Assembly (NCBI RefSeq): GCF_049274025.1 | Contig: NZ_JBASRV010000049.1 | Source of the DNA: Miniphocaeibacter sp012841535 | Lineage (GTDB): Bacteria; Bacillota; Clostridia; Tissierellales; Peptoniphilaceae | Strand: one strand, 5' to 3' | Length of the DNA stretch: 64,000 nt | Part shown: piece after piece, positions 53,268-62,404 of the stretch | Numbering within the stretch: position 1 is the stretch's first letter | Layout: each line of letters starts with the position of its first letter | Program-made: the position numbers and the translations under genes | The notes under the pieces: model-generated | Database searches by the model: none | What the model was told of the DNA's origin: nothing | What the model saw: only the letters and a program-made list of their open reading frames with translations

Positions 53268-53798
53268 CTAATCTTCATCGTGAATTCTTGTAATTTCTAT
53301 ATTCTTATTGTCTTCCATATCTATTTTAAAATTACCGGAACTTCCCTTACTAACCATTTTTAATATATAGTCATCCTTGTCTAATTGTAATTCAAGTTCT
53401 TTTTCAGAATTCCCCTCTGCTATTTCAGTAAGGTTTTCCCTTGAATCAATAAGTACAATTTTAAAATCTTCATTATCCATATGTATTTCAGTATTTAATT
53501 TTAAGGTGTTTTTATCTAAGGATCTTATTTCACATATTTCATATCTTCCACCGAAGAAATCAAATTTTCCTTCTATATTGTTGTTTTCTATATTAATTCT
53601 TATATTCGCCCCAGAATGAGTTGTTCCTCTTTTTGCTATTTTTCTATTATCATTATAATCTCTTTTATGAGCCTCATCTGCTTTCTCAATAGCCTTAGAA
53701 ACAAAAGCCTCTACACCTTTTTCAAATTTTTCCTCACAAGCTGTAAAAACAAATATACATAAAACAAGACATACTATTAAAGTTAATTTCTTTTTCAT
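53268..53798 (-). CDS. Lipoprotein, second of three tandem paralogues
   Basis: 176 residues with a signal peptide ending FTAC (Cys20). The mature part has a charged helical linker, then ANIRINIENNNIEGKFDFFG, DFKIVLIDSRENLTEIAEGN and DYILKMVSKGSSGNFKIDME. These line up with the paralogues on both sides in order and spacing, so the cluster arose by tandem duplication. Likely surface-exposed; function unknown. Confidence 0.78.
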   Translation of the reverse strand: MKKKLTLIVCLVLCIFVFTACEEKFEKGVEAFVSKAIEKADEAHKRDYNDNRKIAKRGTTHSGANIRINIENNNIEGKFDFFGGRYEICEIRSLDKNTLKLNTEIHMDNEDFKIVLIDSRENLTEIAEGNSEKELELQLDKDDYILKMVSKGSSGNFKIDMEDNKNIEITRIHDED

Positions 53799-53808
53799 TA
53801 TATAACTC

Positions 53809-54255
53809 CTACCTTATACTTATATTTTCATTTTCTTCCACTTCTAAAGATATTTCTCCTTTACTGCCCTTACTTACAATTTTCACCTTATTTCTGCCGC
53901 TTTTTAAAGGTAACTCCACTTCCCCTTCAAAATTGCCTTCAGTAAGAGTAATCACTTCCTTGTTGGAATTTACTAAAACAACCTTAAAATCATCATTATT
54001 TACATTTATATTGCTCTTTATCTTTATAGTATTATCACCATCTGATTTTATAGTAAAAATTGTATCCAGTCCTGTAAATTTCTCAAATTCAGCTTCATAA
54101 ACATTGTTCTTTTTATTAGTTAAATTTTTAAAATACAAAGTACTATCAACATTTTTTGCAATTTTTTCATTATTATCATATATTTCTTCTTGAAATTTAC
54201 ATCCAACTAAAGAAAAACATAATAAGAGTATTAATAAAACTATTTTCTTTTTCAT
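53809..54255 (-). CDS. Lipoprotein, first of three tandem paralogues
   Basis: 148 residues; the signal peptide ends LVGC. The core reads DFKVVLVNSNKEVITLTEGN, RNKVKIVSKGSKGEISLEVE, the shortest of the three. GGGGTGAT precedes the ATG at 54255, chosen over an in-frame upstream start at 54291. Ten bases separate it from the next gene, so all three are one operon. Confidence 0.78.
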   Translation of the reverse strand: MKKKIVLLILLLCFSLVGCKFQEEIYDNNEKIAKNVDSTLYFKNLTNKKNNVYEAEFEKFTGLDTIFTIKSDGDNTIKIKSNINVNNDDFKVVLVNSNKEVITLTEGNFEGEVELPLKSGRNKVKIVSKGSKGEISLEVEENENISIR

Positions 54256-54373
54256 ATAATCACCCCTTTTAGTGTTAATACTATAATACACTACTCTACT
54301 ATTTTAATCAATTTATAAAAATAGTTATTATTATGTTAATATATATAATAGTATTTAATTAGAAGGGATTTAA

Positions 54374-55381
54374 ATGAAGAGAGATTATTGGCCTACAAAG
54401 GATTGGAAAATTTCAAAAAATCAATTTACAGAAGAAGAAAAATTTAATTTAGAAAACATTATAAAAAAAGAATATAAAAATATAGCAGGAATAGTAGTTG
54501 TTAAAGATGGATATATAAAATATGAAAATTATTTTAACGGTCATAAAAAGGATGAAAAATATGCCATGGCTTCCGTTACTAAATCCGTATTGTCCTCTTT
54601 AATAGGAATAGCTATGAAAAACAAGAGTATTAAAACATTAGATGAGAAGGTTTTAAACTTTTTTCCGGAATATAAAACAAGTAATCCTGTAAAAAAGGAT
54701 ATTAGACTTATAGATTTACTAACCTGTGTTGCACCTTATCCTTTTGAATCTATAAACGAACCTATAGATAAACTTATTGATTCACCTAACTGGATGAAAT
54801 ATTCTTTAGATATACTAGCAGACGATAAAGGCCGTAGAACTTTTAAATATTCTACTATTGGCACCCATATAGTATCGGGGATTTTAACAAAGACCACCGG
54901 TTTAACAGCAAGGGAATATGCTAATAAAGAACTTTTTAATAAAATTGGTATGGATATTATTCCACCTTATAAAATGAAGGACTATACCCCTAACTTCATA
55001 TTTGGTAGACATACAAGAGGATGCTGGTTAAATGACCCTCAGTATTATACTATTGGAGGTTATGGCTTAAATTTAACCCCTAGGGAAATGGCAAAATTTG
55101 GCTTTCTTTATTTAAATAAGGGGATTTGGAATGGAATAAAAGTTTTACCTGACAATTGGGTAGAAGAATCAACGACAAAAGCAAAATACGATTATGGATA
55201 CTTATGGTGGCTTTTCCAATATGAAGGCATGAATTCATATTGTGCCATGGGCACAGGAGGCCGTTGTATTTGTGTTGTTCCGGAAATGGATACCCTTGTG
55301 GCCATAGTTTCAGATTATATTCCAAAAGCTAGAAATAGATGGATTTTTATAAAAAAGCATATTTTACCTATTTTAAAATAA
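54374..55381 (+). CDS. Serine hydrolase of the class C beta-lactamase / penicillin-binding fold
   Basis: 335 residues without a signal peptide. The nucleophile motif is SVTKSVLSSLIGIAM (S-x-x-K); YSTIGTHIV takes the Y-x-N/S position, and a GTGGRCI segment near residue 296 takes the KTG-like position. FNGHKKDEKYAMAS and YGYLWWLFQYEG are typical of the EstB/6-aminohexanoate-dimer-hydrolase group. Probably an intracellular esterase or amidase; the substrate is unknown. AGAAGGGA lies before the ATG. Single gene with its own terminator. Confidence 0.88.
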   Translation: MKRDYWPTKDWKISKNQFTEEEKFNLENIIKKEYKNIAGIVVVKDGYIKYENYFNGHKKDEKYAMASVTKSVLSSLIGIAMKNKSIKTLDEKVLNFFPEYKTSNPVKKDIRLIDLLTCVAPYPFESINEPIDKLIDSPNWMKYSLDILADDKGRRTFKYSTIGTHIVSGILTKTTGLTAREYANKELFNKIGMDIIPPYKMKDYTPNFIFGRHTRGCWLNDPQYYTIGGYGLNLTPREMAKFGFLYLNKGIWNGIKVLPDNWVEESTTKAKYDYGYLWWLFQYEGMNSYCAMGTGGRCICVVPEMDTLVAIVSDYIPKARNRWIFIKKHILPILK

Positions 55382-55408
55382 GGAATGAATTTTCATTCCT
55401 TATTTTTT
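55377..55408 (+). terminator. Intrinsic terminator of the serine hydrolase gene
   Basis: AATAAGGAATGAA and TTCATTCCTTATT form a perfect 13-bp stem overlapping the stop codon, followed by six Ts. Confidence 0.88.
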
Positions 55409-55445
55409 AAAGCATTTCTATATTATTTATAATACTGGACAAAAT

Positions 55446-55491
55446 AAAAATACCTTGAAGATTTAAAAATAAATTCTTTCAAGGTATTTTT
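55446..55491 (-). terminator. Intrinsic terminator of the sugar operon
   Basis: AAAAATACCTTGAA pairs with TTCAAGGTATTTTT around an 18-base loop; on the minus strand it follows the isomerase gene by about 30 bases. Confidence 0.8.
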
Positions 55492-55523
55492 TATTAGAAG
55501 GTAGATTTTTTATTCTACTAAAA

Positions 55524-56435
55524 TTATATATAGTTATTAATATATCTCTTACTAATTATTAATGATTTTTTACGATTTTCAAGACTATCTTCAAAATTCC
55601 TATCCTCTATTTCAATACATGCATAGCCATCAAAACCTATATCTAATACAGTAGAAATAAATTTACTCCAATCTATATCTCCATGTCCCGGTATTTTTGG
55701 AATTGAATATGAATTAGGCGGAGCAAAAAAACCATATTCATCCAGTTTATCCTTATCTATTGTGATATCTTTAAAATGTAAGTGATATAGTCTATCTTTA
55801 AATTGAATCATTGGTTTTAAATAATCCATTCCTTGTATTACTAAGTGTGATGGATCATAATTTAAACCAATATTTTTATTATTCAGTTTATCAAAAATTA
55901 ATTTTATATTATGCGGAGAAGAGGCTAGATTTTTACCAGCTGGCCACTCATCATAGGTAAAAAACATAGGACAATTCTCTATTCCAATTATTATATCTTT
56001 AGATTCTGCAAAATCAAGTATTGGATCCCAGACATCATTTAAGATATTTAAATTATCATCTAAATTCTTATCTTGTATTCTACCAATAAAAGTATTTACT
56101 ATTTTTACACCTAATTTACCGGCTGCTTCTATTACTTTCAATAAATGATTATTATATTTGTCCCTATTTTCTAAATTACCATCTAAATTATTAGGATAAT
56201 AAGCTAGGGCTGATATTTCGACACTTTTCTTCCTACAGTAGTTTTTTATTTCATCTACTTTGTTTTCGTCTAAATCATCTACATCAATATGTGTTACTCC
56301 TGCATACCTTCTTTCTGCTTTACCAACAGGCCAGCATGCAATCTCAACAGCTTCAAATCCTTGTTCTGAAGCAAAATCTATCACTTCTTCAAATGATAAA
56401 TCTGGAAAAATTGAACTAATAAATCCTATTTTCAT
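55524..56435 (-). CDS. Sugar phosphate isomerase/epimerase (AP-endonuclease-2-like TIM barrel)
   Basis: 303 residues. MKIGFISSIFPDLSFEEVI and FEAVEIACWP start the barrel; metal ligands are likely in IGIENCPMFF (Glu), LNYDPSHLV (Asp/His), YHLHFKDI (His/Asp) and GYACIEIED (Glu). Members such as IolE/IolH and 3-keto-sugar isomerases act with Gfo/Idh dehydrogenases, which is exactly the partner encoded at the start of this operon. Last gene of the LacI-linked sugar operon. Confidence 0.87.
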   Translation of the reverse strand: MKIGFISSIFPDLSFEEVIDFASEQGFEAVEIACWPVGKAERRYAGVTHIDVDDLDENKVDEIKNYCRKKSVEISALAYYPNNLDGNLENRDKYNNHLLKVIEAAGKLGVKIVNTFIGRIQDKNLDDNLNILNDVWDPILDFAESKDIIIGIENCPMFFTYDEWPAGKNLASSPHNIKLIFDKLNNKNIGLNYDPSHLVIQGMDYLKPMIQFKDRLYHLHFKDITIDKDKLDEYGFFAPPNSYSIPKIPGHGDIDWSKFISTVLDIGFDGYACIEIEDRNFEDSLENRKKSLIISKRYINNYI

Positions 56436-56438
56436 AAA

Positions 56439-57401
56439 TTATTCCTCTTTACTTTCTAAATATTTTTGAAATAGTACTGCTCCTACAATAATAGCGCCTT
56501 TTATAGCACCTACTAGGAAAGAGTTTACTCCTTGCAAATTCAACATATTATTAATTATTCCCAATGTCATACAACCGAAAAATGTACCAATTATCTTTCC
56601 ATGACCACCTGACATACTAGTACCACCTATTACTACAGCTGCTATAGCATCCATTTCATAAGATAAGCCTGAAGAAGCTGAATTCATACTTCCTAGTCTA
56701 GAAGCTTCAATTATTGAAGCAAATGCTACAAGTATACCTGATAAAACATAAGTAATAATTATTATCTTTTTAGTATTTACTCCAGATAATTTAGTAGCTT
56801 GCTCATTACTACCTACACCATAGATATATCTTCCTAAAGAAGTACTCCTCATTATAAAGGCCACAATTATTGTAAAAATTATCCAATATATTATAGGTAA
56901 AGGAATTATTCCAAATAATTTACTATTTGAAATTGCTAGAAACCCATCTAATTTTGGTGCAGATGCTAGTATTCCACCACCATGGTAAAAATATTGTGTT
57001 AATGACCTATAGACATTTGTAGCGCCAAGTGTAACTATAAATGCTGGTATTTTAAATTTTGCTACTAAAAATCCGGACACAAATCCTGTAAAAAGTCCTA
57101 ATGCAATTGAAACTAATAAAGAAATTATTATACTATTGGTTCTATTAAAAACACTTATACCTATTAGTCCTGTTAATGCTAGTTGTGACCCTACTGATAA
57201 ATCTATTCCACCGGTAATAATAATCATAGTCATACCCAAAGCAACTATTCCAATTACTGCATTATTTAACATTACATTAGAAATATTTCTATAGTTTAAA
57301 AAAGTTGCTCCTTCCGTAATTAATGCTATTACTACTATAATTACAAAAGCAATAATAGGGCTATATTCCCTTAAATAATAATGCAATTTTTTATCCTTCA
57401 T
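56439..57401 (-). CDS. Ribose-type (CUT2) sugar ABC transporter permease
   Basis: 320 residues, about eight to ten membrane segments. The start REYSPIIAFVIIVVIALITE, GLTMIIITGGIDLSVGSQLAL-like core and the late ATKLSGVNTKKI and VVIGGTSMSGGHGKIIGTFF are the RbsC/XylH signatures. It overlaps the ATPase gene by 11 bases. The substrate is inferred to be a pentose, inositol or similar sugar from the operon. Confidence 0.93.
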   Translation of the reverse strand: MKDKKLHYYLREYSPIIAFVIIVVIALITEGATFLNYRNISNVMLNNAVIGIVALGMTMIIITGGIDLSVGSQLALTGLIGISVFNRTNSIIISLLVSIALGLFTGFVSGFLVAKFKIPAFIVTLGATNVYRSLTQYFYHGGGILASAPKLDGFLAISNSKLFGIIPLPIIYWIIFTIIVAFIMRSTSLGRYIYGVGSNEQATKLSGVNTKKIIIITYVLSGILVAFASIIEASRLGSMNSASSGLSYEMDAIAAVVIGGTSMSGGHGKIIGTFFGCMTLGIINNMLNLQGVNSFLVGAIKGAIIVGAVLFQKYLESKEE

Positions 57402-58884
57402 TTACTCCTCCTGTTGCAATGGTCATTATATGTTCTTCTGAAAAATCCTCTCTATTTAATTCGGCTTTTATTTCGCCATGAAACATAACATACGCCCTGT
57501 CACTTATCATCATAATTTCAGTTGCCTCACTAGATAGAACAAAAAAACTAATCCCTTCTTCTGTTAAATCCATAATATGATTATATATTTCAAATTTAGA
57601 ACCTATGTCTACCCCTTGAGTAGGGTTATCTAAAATGACAATTTTAGGTTCTACACTAAGTGCTCTTGCTATTATTACTTTTTGTTGATTCCCACCGGAA
57701 AGGCTGAGTATTAAATCTTCAAAATTTTTCAGTTTTATATTTAATTTATCTCTAAATATCTCATTATTTTTTTTAACTTCTTTCTTATTAATAATTTTTA
57801 AACCTTTAAAGTTCGATATATTTAAATTATCTGAAATAGATAGATCTTTTATAATTCCATTCATCTTCCTATTTCTAGGTACATAAGCTATTCTATTTTT
57901 AATAGAGTGTACTGTTGATTTACAAGTATATTCCTTTCCTTCTAAAAAAACCTGTCCCTCATATTTTGATTTATTACCATATATTGTTTCAAACAATTCA
58001 CTTCTTCCATCACCTAAGAGGCCTGTTACTCCAACGATTTCCCCTTCTCTAATGTTTATATCTATATCTTTAAATTCTCTATGCCTACTTAGACCTTTTG
58101 TAGACAAAATTACTTTTCCTAAATTTCTACGTCTGTATATCTCAGTATTATCTAAATCCTTACCAATCATATGTCTAGCTAAATCATGCTCTTTCAACTC
58201 TTTATTTATTTGACCATTTGCTACAACATTCCCATCTCGTAGGACTGTATAAGAATCACACAGGTCTAAAACTTCATTTAATTTATGTGAAATAAAAATT
58301 ATTGAAATACCTTTTTTCTTTAAATTATTTAAAACTTTAAATAACTCTTCAATTTCATTATCTGTTAATGATGAAGTAGGCTCATCCATAATTAATACTT
58401 TTGAATTTTTCATAATTCCTTTAGATATTTCAATAACTTGTTGATAAGAAGCATCAAGACTATTTACTTTTACACTCGGATCAATATTTACATCTAATTG
58501 ATTAAGAATTTTTACTGCTTCTTCATTCATTTTTTTGTTTTTTAATAAAAATTTATTCTTAATTTCCTGACCAAAAAACAAATTTTCTGCTACAGTTAAA
58601 TCTGGTAGAAGTGCTAACTCTTGATGTATAAAAGAAATTTTTCTTCGAAGTTCTAGCATTCCCTGCATATTATGTTCTATTTTCTTTCTATCAAAGATTA
58701 TTTCTCCTAAGTCATAGTCTATTACACCACCTAAAATATTCATTAATGTGGTTTTTCCAGTTCCATTTTCACCTAATAAAGCATGTATTTCTCCTTTTTT
58801 TAATTTGAAATCTACATTTTTTAAAACTTTATTACTAGAAAAAGACTTTTCTATTCCTAACATTTCTATTATAAATTCACTCAT
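57391..58884 (-). CDS. Ribose-type (CUT2) sugar ABC transporter ATPase, two fused domains
   Basis: 497 residues with two ATP-binding cassettes. The first has Walker A GENGTGKTT, Q loop FIHQEL and Walker B VLIMDEPTSSL; the second starts near residue 255 with a degenerate Walker A (TGLLGDGRSEL), signature LSLSGGNQQK and Walker B IVILDNPTQGVD, as in RbsA. It drives the sugar permease downstream. It is separated from the binding-protein gene by a hairpin that should lower its expression. Confidence 0.95.
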   Translation of the reverse strand: MSEFIIEMLGIEKSFSSNKVLKNVDFKLKKGEIHALLGENGTGKTTLMNILGGVIDYDLGEIIFDRKKIEHNMQGMLELRRKISFIHQELALLPDLTVAENLFFGQEIKNKFLLKNKKMNEEAVKILNQLDVNIDPSVKVNSLDASYQQVIEISKGIMKNSKVLIMDEPTSSLTDNEIEELFKVLNNLKKKGISIIFISHKLNEVLDLCDSYTVLRDGNVVANGQINKELKEHDLARHMIGKDLDNTEIYRRRNLGKVILSTKGLSRHREFKDIDINIREGEIVGVTGLLGDGRSELFETIYGNKSKYEGQVFLEGKEYTCKSTVHSIKNRIAYVPRNRKMNGIIKDLSISDNLNISNFKGLKIINKKEVKKNNEIFRDKLNIKLKNFEDLILSLSGGNQQKVIIARALSVEPKIVILDNPTQGVDIGSKFEIYNHIMDLTEEGISFFVLSSEATEIMMISDRAYVMFHGEIKAELNREDFSEEHIMTIATGGVNEG

Positions 58885-58900
58885 ATTTTCTTCCTTTCTA

Positions 58901-58925
58901 TAAAAAAGAGCCTTTGCAGGCTCTT
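58901..58925 (-). terminator. Partial terminator between binding protein and ATPase genes
   Basis: AAGAGCC and GGCTCTT pair around a 6-base loop followed by TTTTTTA on the minus strand. It lies in the 45-base gap inside the operon and would let the binding protein be made in excess. Confidence 0.75.
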
Positions 58926-58929
58926 ATCT

Positions 58930-59901
58930 TTAGTAAGGTGAATCATTATCCACATAATCTGCAGCATTATCATGGTTTATAATTTCCGGATCTATAAAAT
59001 AATCTTTTTCAACATCTTTACCATCTTTTATTTCTACAGCTACTTCGATAGCATCATTTATCATCTTTGGACTATATGTTGCTGAGAATAAATTTATTGA
59101 ACTTTCTGATTTGATTTTATCGATATATGCCTGACTTCCACCACATCCTGACATATATTTAATATCAGTTCTCCCAGCATCTTTTATTGCTTGTAAAAAT
59201 CCTAAGGATGACTCATCATCTATTGAAAATATTGCATCTATTTCCTTATTTGATACTAATAAATCTGAACCTGATTTTAATCCTTCCTCTTGGGTAAAGT
59301 TTGCTGTTTGAAATTCCACTAATTCAATATCAGGATATTTCTCTGACATTACTTTTTTAAAATTATCTACTCTTTCTGTACTTACAGAACCTGCACTTGG
59401 AACATTATGTACTGCTATTGTTCCTTTTCCTTCTAGTTTTTCTCCAAGATACTCAGCAACGGTACTTCCAACTTTAGGATTATTTCCTGTAACATAAGAA
59501 TCATAGTCTACATCAACTATCCTATCGAATAACACTAATTTTATTCCGGCATCAACTATTTTTTTTGCATAAGTAGATACCTCATCTGTTTGCGGTTCTA
59601 AAACTATAACTGAACATCCTAAGGCAATTAAATCATCTATATGACTTGCTTGTTCACTTACATTACTGGATGTTAATATTTTATAGTCAATACCTAACTC
59701 TTTAACTTTATTTTCAGCATTATATGATAATGCAGCTAACCACCCATGATCAGCAGCTAATATAGAAATTCCTACCATCTCACTTTTATTAGTTTCTCCA
59801 CTAGCCACATCAGATTTAGAATTTTCTTTCGAGTTACAAGATGCTAATATAAGCATAACTCCAACAAGTAATAATGATATTTTTCTTATATGCTTTTTCA
59901 T
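58930..59901 (-). CDS. Sugar-binding lipoprotein (ribose/galactose-type periplasmic binding protein)
   Basis: 323 residues. The lipoprotein signal peptide ends LASC (Cys22). The Peripla_BP_4 fold shows GISILAADHGWLAALSYNAE, HIDDLIALGCSVIVLEPQTD, VLFDRIVDVDYDSYVTGNNP and AIFSIDDESSLGFLQA. Anchored on the outer face, it delivers the sugar to the permease. Substrate specificity is unresolved. Second gene of the operon, 9 bases after the dehydrogenase. Confidence 0.93.
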   Translation of the reverse strand: MKKHIRKISLLLVGVMLILASCNSKENSKSDVASGETNKSEMVGISILAADHGWLAALSYNAENKVKELGIDYKILTSSNVSEQASHIDDLIALGCSVIVLEPQTDEVSTYAKKIVDAGIKLVLFDRIVDVDYDSYVTGNNPKVGSTVAEYLGEKLEGKGTIAVHNVPSAGSVSTERVDNFKKVMSEKYPDIELVEFQTANFTQEEGLKSGSDLLVSNKEIDAIFSIDDESSLGFLQAIKDAGRTDIKYMSGCGGSQAYIDKIKSESSINLFSATYSPKMINDAIEVAVEIKDGKDVEKDYFIDPEIINHDNAADYVDNDSPY

Positions 59902-59910
59902 ATTATCTCC

Positions 59911-61053
59911 TTAATCTATTTTTATCCTCATATTTTTTTCATTACTTTCTAAACAAGCATCAACTACTTTCATAATATGATATCCATCTTCAAATGTTGC
60001 ATATGGTTTTGGTCCATAAAAATCATCATTTTTTATCGATTTATAAAAAATCCTTATGCCATTAGTTAAGGCATCTTGCCAACCGACTGGATGACCATTT
60101 GGTAAAGTTGCAAATTCTTCAACATCTCTTGATACATATTTTACATCGGCATATATTTCCTCATTACCTACATCTCTATGTCCTATCCATAATCTATCTG
60201 ATTGTTCTTGTTGCCATTCTAAAGCATTTTTCTCCCCAGATACATTAATTTTTAGTCCATTTTTCTTTCCTGCACTTACTTGAGAAATAGTAAAAGAACC
60301 AATTATGCCACCTTCAAATTCAGCTTGTATAACCCCACCATCTTCATTTTCAACTTTAATCTCTTCAAATTCGTCTTCAATTGATGTTTTTTGTGTAAAA
60401 GTTCCTACACCTTCATATTTTTTTCTTGTATCATAAGCTTTAAACAGTTTTGCGTTTACAGATATTATTCTTCGTGATAATACGTACTCCATTAGGTCAA
60501 AACAATGTGAACCTATATCAGCTAAAGCACGTGATTTACCACCTTTGTCCTTATCCATTCTCCAATCATAGTCAGTATTATACATTAGCCAATCCTGTAA
60601 ATATTCACCTTGAACAAATAAAACCCTTCCAAAATCGCTTTCCCCAATTAAATGTTTCATTTGTTGAACAAGTAAATTATTTCTATAGTTAAAGTTAACA
60701 GCATTAGCTAAACGCTTTCCTTGTAAAGAATCTACTAGTTCTTCTGCTTCTCCAACTTCTTTGACTAAGGGTTTTTCACTGTAAATGTGAATATTATTTT
60801 CTATTGCTTTTTTATTAACTATGTAATGAAGATAGGTTGGTGTACAATTATGAACTACATCTAATTTTTCTTTTTCAAACATCTCATTAAAATCAGTATA
60901 GAATCTTTCACATAACCCCTCACTTTTTAATTTTTTAAGATATTCTACATTTGTATCTGTAATTGCAACTATTCTCGTACCTGGTATACGCCTAATAGAT
61001 TCGATATGCTGCATACCTATAAAACCTGCTCCAACAACGCCTATTTTTAACAT
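59911..61053 (-). CDS. Gfo/Idh/MocA-family oxidoreductase
   Basis: 380 residues. The Rossmann fold begins MLKIGVVGAGFIGMQHIESI (GxGxxG), with the conserved YSEKPLVKEVGEAEELV (EKP), ADIGSHCFDLMEYVL (catalytic Asp/His region) and a GPKPYATFEDGYHIMKV end typical of sugar or inositol dehydrogenases. It probably oxidises the imported sugar with NAD(P), passing a keto-sugar to the isomerase at the operon end. First gene, divergent from the LacI regulator. Confidence 0.92.
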   Translation of the reverse strand: MLKIGVVGAGFIGMQHIESIRRIPGTRIVAITDTNVEYLKKLKSEGLCERFYTDFNEMFEKEKLDVVHNCTPTYLHYIVNKKAIENNIHIYSEKPLVKEVGEAEELVDSLQGKRLANAVNFNYRNNLLVQQMKHLIGESDFGRVLFVQGEYLQDWLMYNTDYDWRMDKDKGGKSRALADIGSHCFDLMEYVLSRRIISVNAKLFKAYDTRKKYEGVGTFTQKTSIEDEFEEIKVENEDGGVIQAEFEGGIIGSFTISQVSAGKKNGLKINVSGEKNALEWQQEQSDRLWIGHRDVGNEEIYADVKYVSRDVEEFATLPNGHPVGWQDALTNGIRIFYKSIKNDDFYGPKPYATFEDGYHIMKVVDACLESNEKNMRIKID

Positions 61054-61146
61054 TATAACCTCCCTTCAATCTCTATGTTTTACAATTTAATTCTACCATT
61101 GCACCAAAACAATGTCAATTATTTTCGTAAATTTAAAATTATTTTC

Positions 61147-61159
61147 TGTAAATTTTACA
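61147..61159. promoter_or_regulatory. Candidate LacI-type operator (13-base perfect dyad)
   Basis: TGTAAATTTTACA is symmetric about its central T and lies about 94 bases before the dehydrogenase gene and 105 before lacI, in their shared promoter region. A near copy of its half site (CGTAAATTT) lies about 22 bases away at about 61126. Assignment rests on symmetry and position. Confidence 0.4.
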
Positions 61160-61263
61160 TACTTTTCCTTTTAATGTAAAATATATAGTATAATACTTTA
61201 TATATTTCAATATAAATAATTGTAAATACAACAAATCTATTTGTTTTTATAAGGAAGGTTAAA

Positions 61264-62271
61264 ATGAAAAATATTACAATTAAAGATATAGCTAGAGAAG
61301 CAAATGTTTCTATTGCTACTGTTTCTAGAGTTTTAAACAATACGGGACAAGTAAAAACTAAAACTAAAAACTCTGTACTAGAAGCAGCAGAAAAATTAGG
61401 ATATAATCAAAAAAATATTAAAAACGCAATAGAACAATCATCTAATACTATTTTGATGCTAATTCCAGACTTTGTTAATCCTTTTACAAGTACAATTATT
61501 GAAGGTGTTCTAGACTCTATGAATCTACATGAATATAAAGTATTATTTGTAAGTACCAAAAATTTCAATGACACTTTTGATGATTACTATAACTTTTGTC
61601 ATAATCTATCTCTTGCAGGCATTATTTCTTTAGCATCTGTTCCTAATCCAGAAATAATAGAAGGTCTTAGCAGAAGTTATCCAATGGTAATGTGTTCAGA
61701 ATATCCTGAAAATAGTTCTCTATCCTTTGTAAGTATAGATGATAAAAAAGCAGCTCGTATAGCTACTGAATATTTAATTTCTTTAGGTAGAGAAAAAATA
61801 GCATTAGTTAACGGTTCTACTAAAACCAAGTATGCAAGACATCGTCAAAAAGGCTTCTTAAATACAATGAAGGAACATAATTTAAAAGTTCTAAACTCTT
61901 GGATTTTAAATATTTCACAAATAGACTACTCTTTAGCCTTTACTAATATACAGAGTATGTTAAAAAATAATAAACAAAGACCAAACGCAATTTTTGCAGT
62001 AAGTGATATATACGCTGTTGCAGCCGTAAATGCTGCTAAAAGCTTAGGTATTAAAGTCCCTGAGGAAATATCAGTTGTCGGATTTGATAATGAGTCAGTT
62101 TCAATTATGTCTGCTCCTTCTATTACGACTATTATGCAACCTTCATATAATATAGGATTTCAATCCTCAGAATTATTATTCGAAATGATAGAAAATAAAG
62201 TACTTGAGCAAAAAACAATTATTTTTGAAACAGAACTTATTGTAAGGGAATCTACTTCACCACTAAAATAA
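61264..62271 (+). CDS. LacI-family transcriptional regulator of the sugar operon
   Basis: 335 residues. Helix-turn-helix and hinge: NITIKDIAREANVSIATVSR and VLNNTGQVKTKTKNSVLEAA; the ligand-binding domain has VLFVSTKNF, SIDDKKAARIATEYLISLGR and SVVGFDNESVS. AAGGA precedes the ATG. Divergent from the sugar operon, it should repress it until the sugar or a derivative binds. No catabolite-repression element was clearly seen. Confidence 0.93.
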   Translation: MKNITIKDIAREANVSIATVSRVLNNTGQVKTKTKNSVLEAAEKLGYNQKNIKNAIEQSSNTILMLIPDFVNPFTSTIIEGVLDSMNLHEYKVLFVSTKNFNDTFDDYYNFCHNLSLAGIISLASVPNPEIIEGLSRSYPMVMCSEYPENSSLSFVSIDDKKAARIATEYLISLGREKIALVNGSTKTKYARHRQKGFLNTMKEHNLKVLNSWILNISQIDYSLAFTNIQSMLKNNKQRPNAIFAVSDIYAVAAVNAAKSLGIKVPEEISVVGFDNESVSIMSAPSITTIMQPSYNIGFQSSELLFEMIENKVLEQKTIIFETELIVRESTSPLK

Positions 62272-62350
62272 TCCTTCTTATTTTTATAATATGAAATAAA
62301 TAATAATTTTTATAAATCTCTATGTTATTTCATTAATTAAATATTTGTAT

Positions 62351-62392
62351 AAAAAAGCATCCTTAATTAATAATGTTACTTTGGATGCTTTT
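62351..62392. terminator. Bidirectional intrinsic terminator
   Basis: AAAAGCATCC and GGATGCTTTT form a 10-bp stem with a 20-base loop, between the lacI gene and the convergent dehydratase-like gene. Confidence 0.8.
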
Positions 62393-62404
62393 GATTATTA
62401 TTTT

